Below are positions 29,241 to 37,667 of a DNA stretch of 64,000 nucleotides, in pieces. Source of the stretch: Vibrio sp. RE86 (GTDB lineage: Bacteria; Pseudomonadota; Gammaproteobacteria; Enterobacterales; Vibrionaceae); contig NZ_VTXI01000013.1 in the NCBI RefSeq assembly GCF_013114545.1, positions 49,496 through 113,495 of the forward strand. The letters are read 5' to 3'. Position 1 is the first letter of the stretch, and each line of letters starts with the position of its first letter. The position numbers were made by a program, and so were the translations under genes. Below the pieces are notes generated by a model. The model did not search any database. It worked only from the letters and a program-made list of their open reading frames with translations, and was not told the origin of the DNA.

Positions 29241-29268
29241 CCTCCGCAATTTGTCTTCGGAGAGAACA

Positions 29269-29361
29269 ATGAAACCGTTTACTACTGCTCATTGCTGTAT
29301 TAAAAAGTGCCCTCAACTGGGATCGCTGTCTGTTTCGTTTTCTCTATTGATTTTGTTTTGA
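29269..29361 (+). CDS. pyrL: pyrBI leader peptide PyrL
   Basis: Leader peptide of 30 residues, starting MKPFTTAHCCIKKCPQLG and ending FSLLILF. CGGAGAGAAC supplies the ribosome-binding site. The coding DNA is T-rich towards the end, and the stop codon touches the attenuator stem. This is the arrangement used in E. coli, where low UTP makes RNA polymerase pause so that the translating ribosome blocks the terminator. An earlier in-frame ATG at 29104 would give 85 residues but starts before the promoter. Confidence 0.85.
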   Translation: MKPFTTAHCCIKKCPQLGSLSVSFSLLILF

Positions 29362-29389
29362 AGCCTCCTTTTTTAGGGGGCTTTTTTTT
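29361..29389 (+). terminator. pyrBI attenuator
   Basis: AAGCCTCC (29361-29368) pairs with GGGGGCTT (29376-29383) with one G-T pair, followed by eight T. It overlaps the last base of pyrL and lies 42 nt before pyrB. Confidence 0.9.
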
Positions 29390-29430
29390 GTCTGAAATTC
29401 ACGTTTAATTCGAGACGAGGAAGCACTGCA

Positions 29431-30360
29431 ATGGCGCATTCATTATACAAAAAGCACATCATTTCAATTCCAGAGCTCAGCCGAAAAGAGCTAGAACTTA
29501 TTGTTGATACCGCAGCAAGGTTGAAAGCAGAACCTAATCCAGAACTATTGAAAAACAAGGTAGTAGCGAGCTGCTTCTTTGAACCTTCGACTCGTACTCG
29601 CCTCTCTTTTGAAACAGCGGTGGAGCGATTAGGTGGCAGCGTGATCGGCTTCGACAATGGGGGCAATACGTCACTGGCGAAAAAAGGTGAAACGCTCGCA
29701 GACTCCGTCCAAGTAATTGCTTCGTACGTTGATGCATTTGTTATGCGTCACCCACAAGAAGGGGCTGCTCGTTTAGCGTCGGAATTCTCAAACGGAGTAC
29801 CTATCGTCAACGGTGGTGACGGTGCTAACCAACACCCAACACAGACACTACTCGACCTGTTCTCCATTTATGAAACGCAGGGAACGCTCGATAATCTCAA
29901 CGTCGCATTTGTTGGCGACCTAAAATACGGCCGCACTGTTCATTCTCTGACTCAAGCCTTAGCGAAATTCGACAACGTGCGCTTCTTCTTTATCGCACCA
30001 GACGCGTTAGCAATGCCTGACTACATTTGTGAAGAGCTCGAAGAGGCAGGCATTAAATTTAGCACGCACAGCAACATCGAAGAAGTGGTCCCAGAGCTTG
30101 ATGTGCTGTACATGACTCGTGTGCAGAAAGAACGTTTTGATGAGTCCGAATACGCACATATGAAGTCTGCCTTCATCTTAACGGCTGCGACGTTAACCGA
30201 AGCGCGTGACAACCTAAAAGTGCTTCATCCACTTCCTCGTGTTGATGAAATCACCGTAGATGTAGATAAAACCAAGCACGCTTACTACTTCGAGCAAGCG
30301 GAAAATGGTGTCTATGCACGTGAAGCCTTGTTGGCGCTAGTTCTTAACGAAACCCTTTAA
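29431..30360 (+). CDS. pyrB: Aspartate carbamoyltransferase catalytic subunit
   Basis: Committed step of pyrimidine synthesis: aspartate plus carbamoyl phosphate to carbamoyl aspartate. It has 309 residues. The carbamoyl-phosphate motif [15 protein letters not shown], the [16 protein letters not shown] segment and the HPLPRVDEI loop are all intact. It is followed by pyrI after 16 nt, so the product forms the allosteric E. coli-type dodecamer. Expression is set by the upstream pyrL attenuator. Confidence 0.98.
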   Translation: MAHSLYKKHIISIPELSRKELELIVDTAARLKAEPNPELLKNKVVASCFFEPSTRTRLSFETAVERLGGSVIGFDNGGNTSLAKKGETLADSVQVIASYVDAFVMRHPQEGAARLASEFSNGVPIVNGGDGANQHPTQTLLDLFSIYETQGTLDNLNVAFVGDLKYGRTVHSLTQALAKFDNVRFFFIAPDALAMPDYICEELEEAGIKFSTHSNIEEVVPELDVLYMTRVQKERFDESEYAHMKSAFILTAATLTEARDNLKVLHPLPRVDEITVDVDKTKHAYYFEQAENGVYAREALLALVLNETL

Positions 30361-30376
30361 TTGCAGGAGAGATATC

Positions 30377-30841
30377 ATGGCGAAAGAAACTCAACTTCAG
30401 GTAGAAGCGATCCGTAATGGCAGCGTGATTGACCATATTCCTGCAAACATCGGCATTAAAGTGCTGAAACTGTTCAAGATGCATAAAACCAATGAACGCA
30501 TCACGATTGGCCTTAACTTGCCATCGTCGGCATTGGGTGCGAAAGATCTCATCAAGATTGAGAACATTTACCTGACCAAGGAGCAAGCGAATCAACTGGC
30601 GCTCTACGCTCCTAAAGCTACCGTTAACCAAATTGAAGAGTACAAGGTGGTCAACAAACTCAATCTTGCGCTACCTGATAGTATCGTTAGCGTGTTTGAG
30701 TGCCCGAACAGCAACTGTATTTCTCATGGCGAACCTGTAGAAAGCAAATTTAAAGTGCAAGAAAAACACGAAAGTGTTCAGCTCAAATGCCACTATTGTG
30801 AAAAAGTATTCTCTCGCGAGATTATGACCGAAGCGCGCTAG
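30377..30841 (+). CDS. pyrI: Aspartate carbamoyltransferase regulatory subunit
   Basis: Allosteric subunit that binds CTP (inhibitor) and ATP (activator) and contacts PyrB through a zinc domain; 154 residues. The N-terminal nucleotide domain holds [18 protein letters not shown] and the [13 protein letters not shown] strand. The C-terminal zinc site is four Cys: [11 protein letters not shown] and [18 protein letters not shown] precedes the ATG. Confidence 0.97.
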   Translation: MAKETQLQVEAIRNGSVIDHIPANIGIKVLKLFKMHKTNERITIGLNLPSSALGAKDLIKIENIYLTKEQANQLALYAPKATVNQIEEYKVVNKLNLALPDSIVSVFECPNSNCISHGEPVESKFKVQEKHESVQLKCHYCEKVFSREIMTEAR

Positions 30842-30860
30842 GCTCATCTTAGTTGAGCCT
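30840..30860 (+). terminator. Hairpin just after pyrI
   Basis: AGGCTCA / TGAGCCT, 7-bp stem with a 7-nt loop, overlapping the end of pyrI. There is no clear U-run, so it is a weak terminator at best. Confidence 0.4.
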
Positions 30861-30881
30861 GCACTCCCTTCTATAAAATCA

Positions 30882-30919
30882 TGCGGATATTTATTCCCTT
30901 GCTTGGATAAATATCCGCA
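30882..30919. other. 13-bp perfect inverted repeat between pyrI and argR
   Basis: TGCGGATATTTAT (30882-30894) and ATAAATATCCGCA (30907-30919) around a 12-bp centre. Neither strand has a following T-run, so it is not a standard terminator. It may be an operator or a long weak hairpin. Confidence 0.5.
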
Positions 30920-31128
30920 AAACCACAGAATTCACCTCTAATTACAGCCAGTTAAGCAGTTGTTTATTTGGCGATCCTATTCACAAAGCCGCATATCCTT
31001 TAGTGGTAGACTAGATGACAAAATAAAGTCATCAAAGAATGACCGCTCACAACATAACGCACTGATATGGAATTGGTGCTGTCTGTGCATGGACGATTGA
31101 TCATTACGTCATGTTTTAAGGAGTTCGC

Positions 31129-31617
31129 ATGAGTGAAACTCTAAATCCAAATAACGTCGATTACAGCGAAGATAAAACGCTGACAGCCGCTTGCAAGCGA
31201 CTATTACAACAACAAAGCTTCACTACGCAAAACGAGTTACGCGAAGCTCTAGTCAATATAGGCTTTAGAGGCATTAGCCAGTCCACGGTCTCGAGACTGC
31301 TTTCTCAGTTAGGCGTGGTCAAAGTCCAAAATGCCTGTGGCAAAAAGGTCTACTGCATTACTGTAGAAACGGCACCAGTGCGGGTTGAGTCCTCTATCTC
31401 TTCTCAAATTGAGTTTATTACTCACAACCAAGCCATGGTGGTGGTAAAAACTCACCCTGGTAGTGCTCAGCTTGTTGCCCGCTTAGTCGATATTGATCCA
31501 CACACCGAAATACTTGGTACAGTGGGTGGCAATGATACGGTATTAGTGATCCCAAAAGATACGGATCATATTGATGCTTGCGAACGTGTGGTTCGAGCGC
31601 GACTCGGCGTAGCTTAA
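31129..31617 (+). CDS. argR: ArgR-family arginine-responsive regulator
   Basis: Hexameric winged-helix regulator of 162 residues. The N-terminal DNA-binding domain holds RGISQSTVSRLLSQLGVVKV, equivalent to the ArgR recognition helix. The C-terminal arginine-binding domain includes VVKTHPGSAQLVARLVD and the GTVGGNDTVLVIP motif that carries the arginine-contacting Asp. It lies 2.1 kb downstream of argF, near arcA-arcC. Vibrios normally carry their main argR next to mdh, so this may be a second, ADI-linked paralogue (ArcR-like); that locus is outside the window. Confidence 0.85.
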   Translation: MSETLNPNNVDYSEDKTLTAACKRLLQQQSFTTQNELREALVNIGFRGISQSTVSRLLSQLGVVKVQNACGKKVYCITVETAPVRVESSISSQIEFITHNQAMVVVKTHPGSAQLVARLVDIDPHTEILGTVGGNDTVLVIPKDTDHIDACERVVRARLGVA

Positions 31618-31627
31618 TGCGCTTTAC

Positions 31628-31672
31628 GTGACCACTCTACGATTCTTTCTCCTCCCGAAGATGAGTGGTCAC
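31628..31672 (+). other. Long-loop hairpin after argR
   Basis: GTGACCACTC (31628-31637) pairs perfectly with GAGTGGTCAC (31663-31672). The 25-nt loop contains CTCCTCCC, complementary to a ribosome-binding site. No T-run follows. It is either a factor-dependent terminator or a structured 3' end. Confidence 0.45.
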
Positions 31673-31783
31673 TCCCTTTCTCAACAAGCAAATGGGAATA
31701 TTTCGCTTAGCGTGAAACTTATTCGCCCTATCCTCTGTCTGATTGAGTTAAAATGATGAAAACTTAACTCAAGTGGCTCTTCT

Positions 31784-33577
31784 ATGCGCTTTGCTTTATC
31801 TCTTTTACTGTTGTGTATTTCGGTTGTTTCCGCTCCGGCATTGGCACTGTTTGGTCAATCCAATTCAGCACCAAGCTTCGGAAATAACAGCAATACGTTT
31901 GTTCCGGTAGACCAAGCCTTCCCTTTCAATGCCTTTCAACAAGGTGATCAAGTCTTAATAGATTGGCAGGTCAAAGAAGATTACTACTTGTACCAACATC
32001 GTATTTCGATCAGTGGTGAGAACGTCACGATTGGTACCGTAGAAATGCGTGATGGTGAGCCATACAAAGATGAGTTTTTTGGTGATGTAAACATCTACAC
32101 CACCCCGTTGTTTGTTGAAGTCCCTCTTGCCGACTATCAAGACGGCGCGCGTCTTATTGTTCAATATCAGGGCTGTGCAAAAGCCGGGTTTTGCTACCCA
32201 CCAGAGACACGTGTAGTTGACTTAACAAGTTTCACCTCAACAAGCAATACAACGCAGACGACTGCAGAACCAACGCCAAACTACACCGAGCCTAAACCAG
32301 CAACGCCAGCAGCACCGGTGTCGAGTGAATCAAATTTAGCTTCAAAGCTGAGTGACAACTGGTGGACGCCATTACTGTTTCTCGCACTCGGTGTAGGTCT
32401 TGCCTTCACACCATGTGTACTGCCGATGTACCCAATTTTAACCAGCATCGTACTCGGCAGCGGTAAGCTGAGTCATCGCCGAGCATTAGGGCTATCCTTC
32501 GTTTACGTGCAAGGTATGGCACTGACATACACCTTGTTAGGCCTTGTCGTCGCATCAGCAGGTATGCAATTTCAAGCGGCGATGCAGCATCCATACGTAT
32601 TGATTGGATTAAGCCTTCTATTTGTCGCGCTTGCGTTGTCCATGTTTGGCTTGTACACCATTCAACTTCCAAGCGCTGCGCAAACTTGGTTAAACAACCT
32701 CAGTAATAAACAGCAAGGTGGCAGTTCATGGGGCGTGTTTGCCATGGGCGCGATTTCTGGCCTCGTTTGTTCGCCTTGTACAACAGCGCCGCTGTCTGGT
32801 GCGCTATTGTATGTGGCTCAAAGTGGTGATCTCCTCACTGGCGGTATCGCTCTGTATGCGTTAGCGATGGGCATGGGTATCCCATTGATGTTAGTTGCGG
32901 TATTTGGCAATAAGTTACTGCCAAAAGCGGGCAACTGGATGGATCGTGTGAAGACGTTGTTTGGTTTTGTTTTACTTGCCGCACCAATATTTCTACTTGA
33001 GCGCATCATTCCTGAATTGTGGGCAACCGTGCTTTGGTCGGGCTTAGGTATCTTAGCGTTCGGTTGGCTTTATCACGTAAAGAACTCACTGCCCTTTGGT
33101 GGTTGGAAGCAAAGTGTTGTTGGCATCGTTGCCGTGCTGGGTCTATTTGCATCAGCGCAGCCAGCCCTCAACTACTACTTTGGCGGCAACACCAGTGAAC
33201 AGCCACAACATCAAATTGCTTTCACACGCATTGCGAACATTGAAGAGTTAAATCAGCAGTTGGCACAAGCAAAGCTCGCTGGTAAGCCCGTGATGCTAGA
33301 CTTTTACGCCGATTGGTGCGTCGCTTGTAAAGAGTTTGAAAAGTACACCTTCCACCAGCCAGCGGTCGAAGCCAAGTTAAAAGACTTCGTATTGCTTCAG
33401 GCGGATGTAACACGCAACCAACCTCAAGACATTCTACTGCTAAAAGAGATGAGCGTTTTAGGCCTTCCTACCATTGAGTTTTGGGATGCACAGGGAGAGC
33501 CAATTTCAAACGCTCGTATCACTGGCTTTATGAACGAAGAGACCTTCCTAAGGCATTTGGACACCCATAGTCTTTAA
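31784..33577 (+). CDS. dsbD: Thiol:disulfide interchange protein DsbD
   Basis: Moves reducing power from cytoplasmic thioredoxin to periplasmic DsbC, DsbG and cytochrome maturation proteins. It has 597 residues. A signal peptide (about 1-21) leads into the periplasmic alpha domain with the Cys pair in [12 protein letters not shown]. Then come eight membrane spans (about 190-450) carrying the pair [10 protein letters not shown] and [11 protein letters not shown]. The C-terminal thioredoxin-like gamma domain has [18 protein letters not shown]. All six catalytic cysteines are present. Confidence 0.97.
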   Translation: MRFALSLLLLCISVVSAPALALFGQSNSAPSFGNNSNTFVPVDQAFPFNAFQQGDQVLIDWQVKEDYYLYQHRISISGENVTIGTVEMRDGEPYKDEFFGDVNIYTTPLFVEVPLADYQDGARLIVQYQGCAKAGFCYPPETRVVDLTSFTSTSNTTQTTAEPTPNYTEPKPATPAAPVSSESNLASKLSDNWWTPLLFLALGVGLAFTPCVLPMYPILTSIVLGSGKLSHRRALGLSFVYVQGMALTYTLLGLVVASAGMQFQAAMQHPYVLIGLSLLFVALALSMFGLYTIQLPSAAQTWLNNLSNKQQGGSSWGVFAMGAISGLVCSPCTTAPLSGALLYVAQSGDLLTGGIALYALAMGMGIPLMLVAVFGNKLLPKAGNWMDRVKTLFGFVLLAAPIFLLERIIPELWATVLWSGLGILAFGWLYHVKNSLPFGGWKQSVVGIVAVLGLFASAQPALNYYFGGNTSEQPQHQIAFTRIANIEELNQQLAQAKLAGKPVMLDFYADWCVACKEFEKYTFHQPAVEAKLKDFVLLQADVTRNQPQDILLLKEMSVLGLPTIEFWDAQGEPISNARITGFMNEETFLRHLDTHSL

Positions 33578-33592
33578 GCTCTTCAGCGACTA

Positions 33593-33631
33593 CTGGTATT
33601 GCCGCATTTAGAGAACAAACGGTAATACCAG
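33593..33631 (+). other. Hairpin after dsbD, overlapping a repeat terminus
   Basis: CTGGTATTGCCG (33593-33604) pairs with CGGTAATACCAG (33620-33631) along all 12 positions with one G-T pair. Its right arm includes the first bases of the palindromic element at 33625. There is no T-run. Confidence 0.55.
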
Positions 33632-33786
33632 CCAAAGTGAGCCAGTGCCTATAATCTGCGTAGGAAAAATTGCTTAGAACTAGGCATGGTTTGCTGCGAG
33701 CTAGCGGGTCTAACTTCAAAAGCCATAACGACGTTATAAGCAATTTTAACCAGCAGAAATCGGCATTGGTTTGCTTTGGTTGGTAT
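33625..33786. repeat. MITE-like palindromic element, copy 2
   Basis: 162-bp non-coding element related to 11125-11302. Terminal inverted repeats are ATACCAGCCAAAG and, at the right, the complement of ATACCAACCAAAG (12 of 13). The inner stem pairs AAAATTGCTTA with TAAGCAATTTT. Compared with copy 1, a C:G pair in that stem has become T:A on both arms, which keeps the pairing. It fills most of the dsbD-crbR gap. Confidence 0.8.
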
Positions 33787-33906
33787 CTATATGCAATTTT
33801 GCTAATAAAAGCCGATAGAGTTCAGACTTTTAGCGTATAAATATTGTCCACAACAGCAAAGATGACAATAATCCTATTAACTAAACCTTCATAAGTAGTT
33901 AACGTC

Positions 33907-34542
33907 ATGGATTCGACCTACACCATTATCATTGCCGATGATCACCCGCTATTTCGTAATGCACTGTTTCAGTCCGTGCATATGGCCGTGAGTGGTGCCA
34001 ACTTACTGGAAGCTGATTCACTTGAAGCCTTGCTGAATCTACTCAAGAAAGAAGATGAACCAGACCTTCTCTTGCTCGATCTTAAAATGCCAGGTGCCAA
34101 CGGTATGTCTGGTTTGATTCAGTTACGTGCAGAGTATCCAGATTTGCCGATCGTCGTCGTGTCAGCCAGTGAAGAACCGGCAGTGGTAACACAAGTCAAA
34201 AGTCATGGCGCGTTTGGTTTTATTCCGAAATCAAGTGACATGAGAGAGCTCGTTAGCGCGCTCAACCAAGTACTCAATGGCGAACCTTTCTTTCCTGAAG
34301 GTTCCATTACAAATAACGCAGCTTGCAACGATCTTGCTGAGAAAATTGCCACTTTGACACCGCAGCAATACAAAGTACTTGGAATGTTATCTGATGGGCT
34401 GCTAAACAAGCAGATTGCCTATGAATTAAATGTATCGGAAGCTACGATCAAAGCCCATATGACGGCGATCTTTAGAAAATTAGGTGTAAAAAACCGAACT
34501 CAAGCAGTGATTCTACTTCAACAGTTAGAATCAGAGGTTTAA
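33907..34542 (+). CDS. crbR: LuxR-family response regulator, CrbR-like
   Basis: Two-component response regulator of 211 residues: receiver domain with acidic pair Asp11-Asp12, phospho-acceptor Asp58 (LLLLDLKMPG) and Lys in FIPKSS; then a NarL/LuxR HTH, LTPQQYKVLGMLSDGLLNKQ with EATIKAHMTAIFRKLGVKNR. In V. cholerae the equivalent gene after dsbD encodes CrbR, which with the symporter-fused kinase CrbS switches on acetate assimilation (acs). No kinase gene is adjacent here, consistent with that. The DUF4212/symporter pair close downstream is a plausible target. The ATG lacks a clear ribosome-binding site. Confidence 0.8.
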   Translation: MDSTYTIIIADDHPLFRNALFQSVHMAVSGANLLEADSLEALLNLLKKEDEPDLLLLDLKMPGANGMSGLIQLRAEYPDLPIVVVSASEEPAVVTQVKSHGAFGFIPKSSDMRELVSALNQVLNGEPFFPEGSITNNAACNDLAEKIATLTPQQYKVLGMLSDGLLNKQIAYELNVSEATIKAHMTAIFRKLGVKNRTQAVILLQQLESEV

Positions 34543-34646
34543 CTTACCTTCATCTGACATTGACACTCTCAGAAATCTGCTAAACTTAGGGCATCAGGCG
34601 ACAATCTGATTTACCCCTCTGTTCACTAACTCTGGGAGTACTTCTC

Positions 34647-35273
34647 TTGTTAAGCATCATCATTACCCAATTCGTTGTTCTCTGGGCTGTCATCGATCCC
34701 GTTGGCTCAGTTCCTGTCTATCTATCTCAAACTCAGCATCTCTCTGCCAAGCAGCGACGTTTAGTTGCCCTTAAGGCCGTTGCCATTGCAACTGGCGTGT
34801 TATTGTTCTTCTTAATAGCTGGACAGTTACTGCTCGAAGCAATGCAGATTCCTCTTCCTGCGTTTCAAGCCGCAGGTGGATTGGTTCTACTGCTCTTTTC
34901 ATTAACGATGATTTTTGGTGAGTCTAAACCTGAGCAGGAAACCAAGCTCTCAGAGGAAGTAAGCCGCTCAGATCTCGCTGATTTAGCAGTGTATCCGCTC
35001 GCGATTCCTTCTATTGCTTCTCCCGGAGCGATGATGGCGATCGTCATGCTCACGGACAACCATCGTTTCTCTCTTGTCGATCAGGGGATCACCGCTGGCG
35101 TTATGGTCGGAGTACTTTTAATTACTCTCGTGCTGCTGCTAGGCGCTACCCACATTCAAAAATGGATCGGAAACGTCGGGGCTGCGATCATTAGTCGCGT
35201 GATGGGACTCATTTTAGCCGCGGTTGCGGTTAATAACTTGCTGATGGGGATCAAAGATTTCTATGCTGGCTAA
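34647..35273 (+). CDS. MarC/YhgN family membrane protein
   Basis: Inner-membrane protein of 208 residues with six hydrophobic segments, member of the MarC (UPF0056) family; the biochemical role is unknown. It begins at a TTG codon (LLSIIITQFVVLWAVIDPVG) with GGGAG 8 nt upstream; no ATG exists near the family N-terminus. The family motif VIDPVGSVPVYLS is present at residues 15-27, and PLAIPSIASPGAMMAIVML in the second half. YhgN is the closest E. coli relative. Confidence 0.88.
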   Translation: MLSIIITQFVVLWAVIDPVGSVPVYLSQTQHLSAKQRRLVALKAVAIATGVLLFFLIAGQLLLEAMQIPLPAFQAAGGLVLLLFSLTMIFGESKPEQETKLSEEVSRSDLADLAVYPLAIPSIASPGAMMAIVMLTDNHRFSLVDQGITAGVMVGVLLITLVLLLGATHIQKWIGNVGAAIISRVMGLILAAVAVNNLLMGIKDFYAG

Positions 35274-35361
35274 TACAAATTTATAAAACGAACAATAAAA
35301 CGTTAGACTTTAGGCTAATTTAACACAACGTTAACATCACAAAAATCAATAGCTCCTTACT

Positions 35362-35390
35362 AAGTGCCCGTTATATGGGCACTTTTCGTT
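35362..35390 (+). terminator. Terminator after the marC-family gene
   Basis: AAGTGCCC (35362-35369), 7-nt loop, GGGCACTT (35377-35384), then TTCGTTTTT. Confidence 0.75.
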
Positions 35391-35494
35391 TTTATCGCCC
35401 CGACTAAAGTTGAAAAGAGTTCTTGCCAAGCCCTTGCTAATGTACATGGTGAAACATTTTTTTAACAACCCAAACCAATCGTAAGGAGGCGGCA

Positions 35495-35758
35495 ATGGCG
35501 TTTGAAAGTCAGGATAAAGCCAAAGCCTATTGGGATAAGAACGTGAAGCTGATGATCACTCTAATGGTGATTTGGTTCGTTGTATCTTTCGGCTGCGGCA
35601 TCTTATTTGTCGATCAACTTAATCAATTTCAACTAGGTGGTTACAAGCTAGGTTTCTGGTTTGCTCAACAAGGCTCAATCTATGCCTTCCTAGGTATTAT
35701 TTTCTACTACGCGTGGAAAATGCGCCAAATTGACCGTGAATTCGGCGTAGATGAGTAA
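35495..35758 (+). CDS. DUF4212 small symporter subunit
   Basis: Membrane protein of 87 residues with two spans (about 18-40 and 57-75) and conserved ends KAYWDKNVKLM and MRQIDREFGVDE. DUF4212 genes regularly precede sodium:solute symporters of the VC_2705 type and are thought to be an accessory subunit, comparable to YhdT/PanF pairs. It is followed after 12 nt by such a symporter. A strong AAGGAGG ribosome-binding site is present. Confidence 0.88.
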   Translation: MAFESQDKAKAYWDKNVKLMITLMVIWFVVSFGCGILFVDQLNQFQLGGYKLGFWFAQQGSIYAFLGIIFYYAWKMRQIDREFGVDE

Positions 35759-35770
35759 GGAGTCACTCAG

Positions 35771-37498
35771 ATGGATTTGAAAACAATCACTTACCTCGTT
35801 GTTGGTGCGACCTTTATCCTTTACATCGGTATTGCGATTTGGGCACGTGCTGGATCAACTAAAGAGTTCTATGTTGCAGGCGGTGGTGTAAACCCAATCG
35901 CAAACGGCATGGCAACAGCAGCAGACTGGATGTCAGCAGCATCATTTATCTCTATGGCTGGTCTCATCGCCTTTATGGGTTACGGTGGTTCCGTATTCCT
36001 TATGGGTTGGACTGGTGGTTACGTACTTCTAGCACTTCTACTTGCTCCTTACCTACGTAAATTCGGCAAGTTCACAGTACCAGAGTTCGTAGGTGAACGT
36101 TTCTACTCTAACGCAGCTCGTATCGTAGCGGTTGTGTGTCTTATCATCGCGTCGGTTACTTACGTTATCGGTCAGATGAAAGGGGTGGGTGTAGCGTTCG
36201 GTCGTTTCCTAGAAGTTGATTACTCTACTGGTCTACTGATCGGTATGTGTATCGTATTTATGTACGCGGTAATGGGCGGCATGAAAGGGATCACTTACAC
36301 GCAGATTGCTCAATATTGCGTACTCATTTTAGCTTACACTATTCCTGCAATCTTTATCTCTCTGCAACTGACTGGTCACCCTCTTCCTCAGATTGGTCTA
36401 GGTAGTACCATCCAAGGCACCGATGTCTATCTACTCGACCGGCTCGACCAGGTGGTCACCGAACTCGGCTTTAGTGAATACACCACTCAAGTCCGTGGTG
36501 ATACGTTAAACATGTTTGTTTACACCATGTCACTGATGATCGGTACTGCAGGCCTTCCACACGTAATCATCCGTTTCTTCACAGTACCTAAGGTTCGTGA
36601 CGCACGTACATCTGCTGGTTGGGCTCTAGTGTTCATCGCTATCCTATACACAACGGCTCCTGCAGTATCTGCAATGGCTCGTCTAAACCTAATGGATACA
36701 GTTAATCCAGCACCAGGTCAGCACCTTGCTTATGATGAGCGTCCTGACTGGTTCAAGAACTGGGAGAAAACAGGTCTACTTGGCTTTGATGATAAGAACG
36801 GCGATGGCGTAATCCAATACACTTCTAGCGCAGAAACAAACGAGCTAAAAGTTGACCGTGACATCATGGTACTGGCTAACCCTGAGATTGCGAAGCTACC
36901 AAACTGGGTAATCGCGCTTGTGGCAGCAGGTGGTCTAGCAGCGGCACTCTCCACTGCAGCAGGTCTATTGCTCGCTATCTCGTCCGCAATATCCCATGAC
37001 TTAATTAAAGGCGTCATCAATCCGAATATATCCGAGAAGAAAGAACTGCTCGCCAGTCGAATATCTATGGCGGTGGCGATTGCAGTCGCGGGTTACCTCG
37101 GGCTCAATCCACCAGGCTTTGCCGCCGGTACGGTAGCTCTGGCCTTCGGTCTCGCCGCGTCGTCTATCTTCCCGGCTCTGATGATGGGTATCTTCAGCAA
37201 GGGTATCAACAAGGAAGGCGCAATCGCAGGTATGATTGCAGGTATCAGTATCACGCTATTCTACGTATTCCAACACAAAGGCATCCTATTCGTTGCTGAT
37301 TGGAAGTACCTAGAAAGCTGGGGTAGCAACTGGTTCCTAGGCATCGAGCCAAACGCATTTGGTGCCATCGGCGCAGTATTTAACTTCGCAGTAGCGTTCG
37401 CTGTATCGAAAGTAACAGCTGAAACTCCACAAGAAGTAAAAGATTTGGTTGAGCACGTACGTGTACCAGCAGGTGCTGGCGGTGCGGTAGACCACTAA
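35771..37498 (+). CDS. Sodium:solute symporter, VC_2705 subfamily (acetate/carboxylate type)
   Basis: Secondary transporter of 575 residues with about 13 spans, related to ActP. Family features: STKEFYVAGGGVNPIANGMA, AADWMSAASFISMAGLIAF near the Na+ site, PEFVGERFY, and ALSTAAGLLLAISSAISHDL. A hydrophilic loop (about residues 315-375) carries DDKNGDGVIQYT, an EF-hand-like loop usual in this subfamily. The substrate is probably a small monocarboxylate such as acetate; the closeness to crbR supports this but does not prove it. Codon use is biased to preferred codons except in two patches (about 36400-36490 and 36940-37190). Confidence 0.9.
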   Translation: MDLKTITYLVVGATFILYIGIAIWARAGSTKEFYVAGGGVNPIANGMATAADWMSAASFISMAGLIAFMGYGGSVFLMGWTGGYVLLALLLAPYLRKFGKFTVPEFVGERFYSNAARIVAVVCLIIASVTYVIGQMKGVGVAFGRFLEVDYSTGLLIGMCIVFMYAVMGGMKGITYTQIAQYCVLILAYTIPAIFISLQLTGHPLPQIGLGSTIQGTDVYLLDRLDQVVTELGFSEYTTQVRGDTLNMFVYTMSLMIGTAGLPHVIIRFFTVPKVRDARTSAGWALVFIAILYTTAPAVSAMARLNLMDTVNPAPGQHLAYDERPDWFKNWEKTGLLGFDDKNGDGVIQYTSSAETNELKVDRDIMVLANPEIAKLPNWVIALVAAGGLAAALSTAAGLLLAISSAISHDLIKGVINPNISEKKELLASRISMAVAIAVAGYLGLNPPGFAAGTVALAFGLAASSIFPALMMGIFSKGINKEGAIAGMIAGISITLFYVFQHKGILFVADWKYLESWGSNWFLGIEPNAFGAIGAVFNFAVAFAVSKVTAETPQEVKDLVEHVRVPAGAGGAVDH

Positions 37499-37519
37499 TA
37501 AAACAATACTTAAACCACA

Positions 37520-37542
37520 AAAGCCCCGCTTGGGGCTTTTTT
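37520..37542 (+). terminator. Terminator after the symporter gene
   Basis: AAGCCCC (37521-37527), loop GCTT, GGGGCTT, then a T-run. Confidence 0.9.
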
Positions 37543-37667
37543 ATTCGCTTAACTTATTCTAATAATTAAAGATTCTCTGAACAGTAGCAAGGACGTATAG
37601 GAATGCCATTGGTTCTATATTCAGGGATTACGGAAAACGAACAGATAATTGATGGAACTAGTATTTT

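Noticed and set aside
29104..29268. N-terminal extension of pyrL to 85 residues
   Set aside because: It would begin upstream of the TTGCGT/TATAAT promoter, so it is not on the leader transcript.
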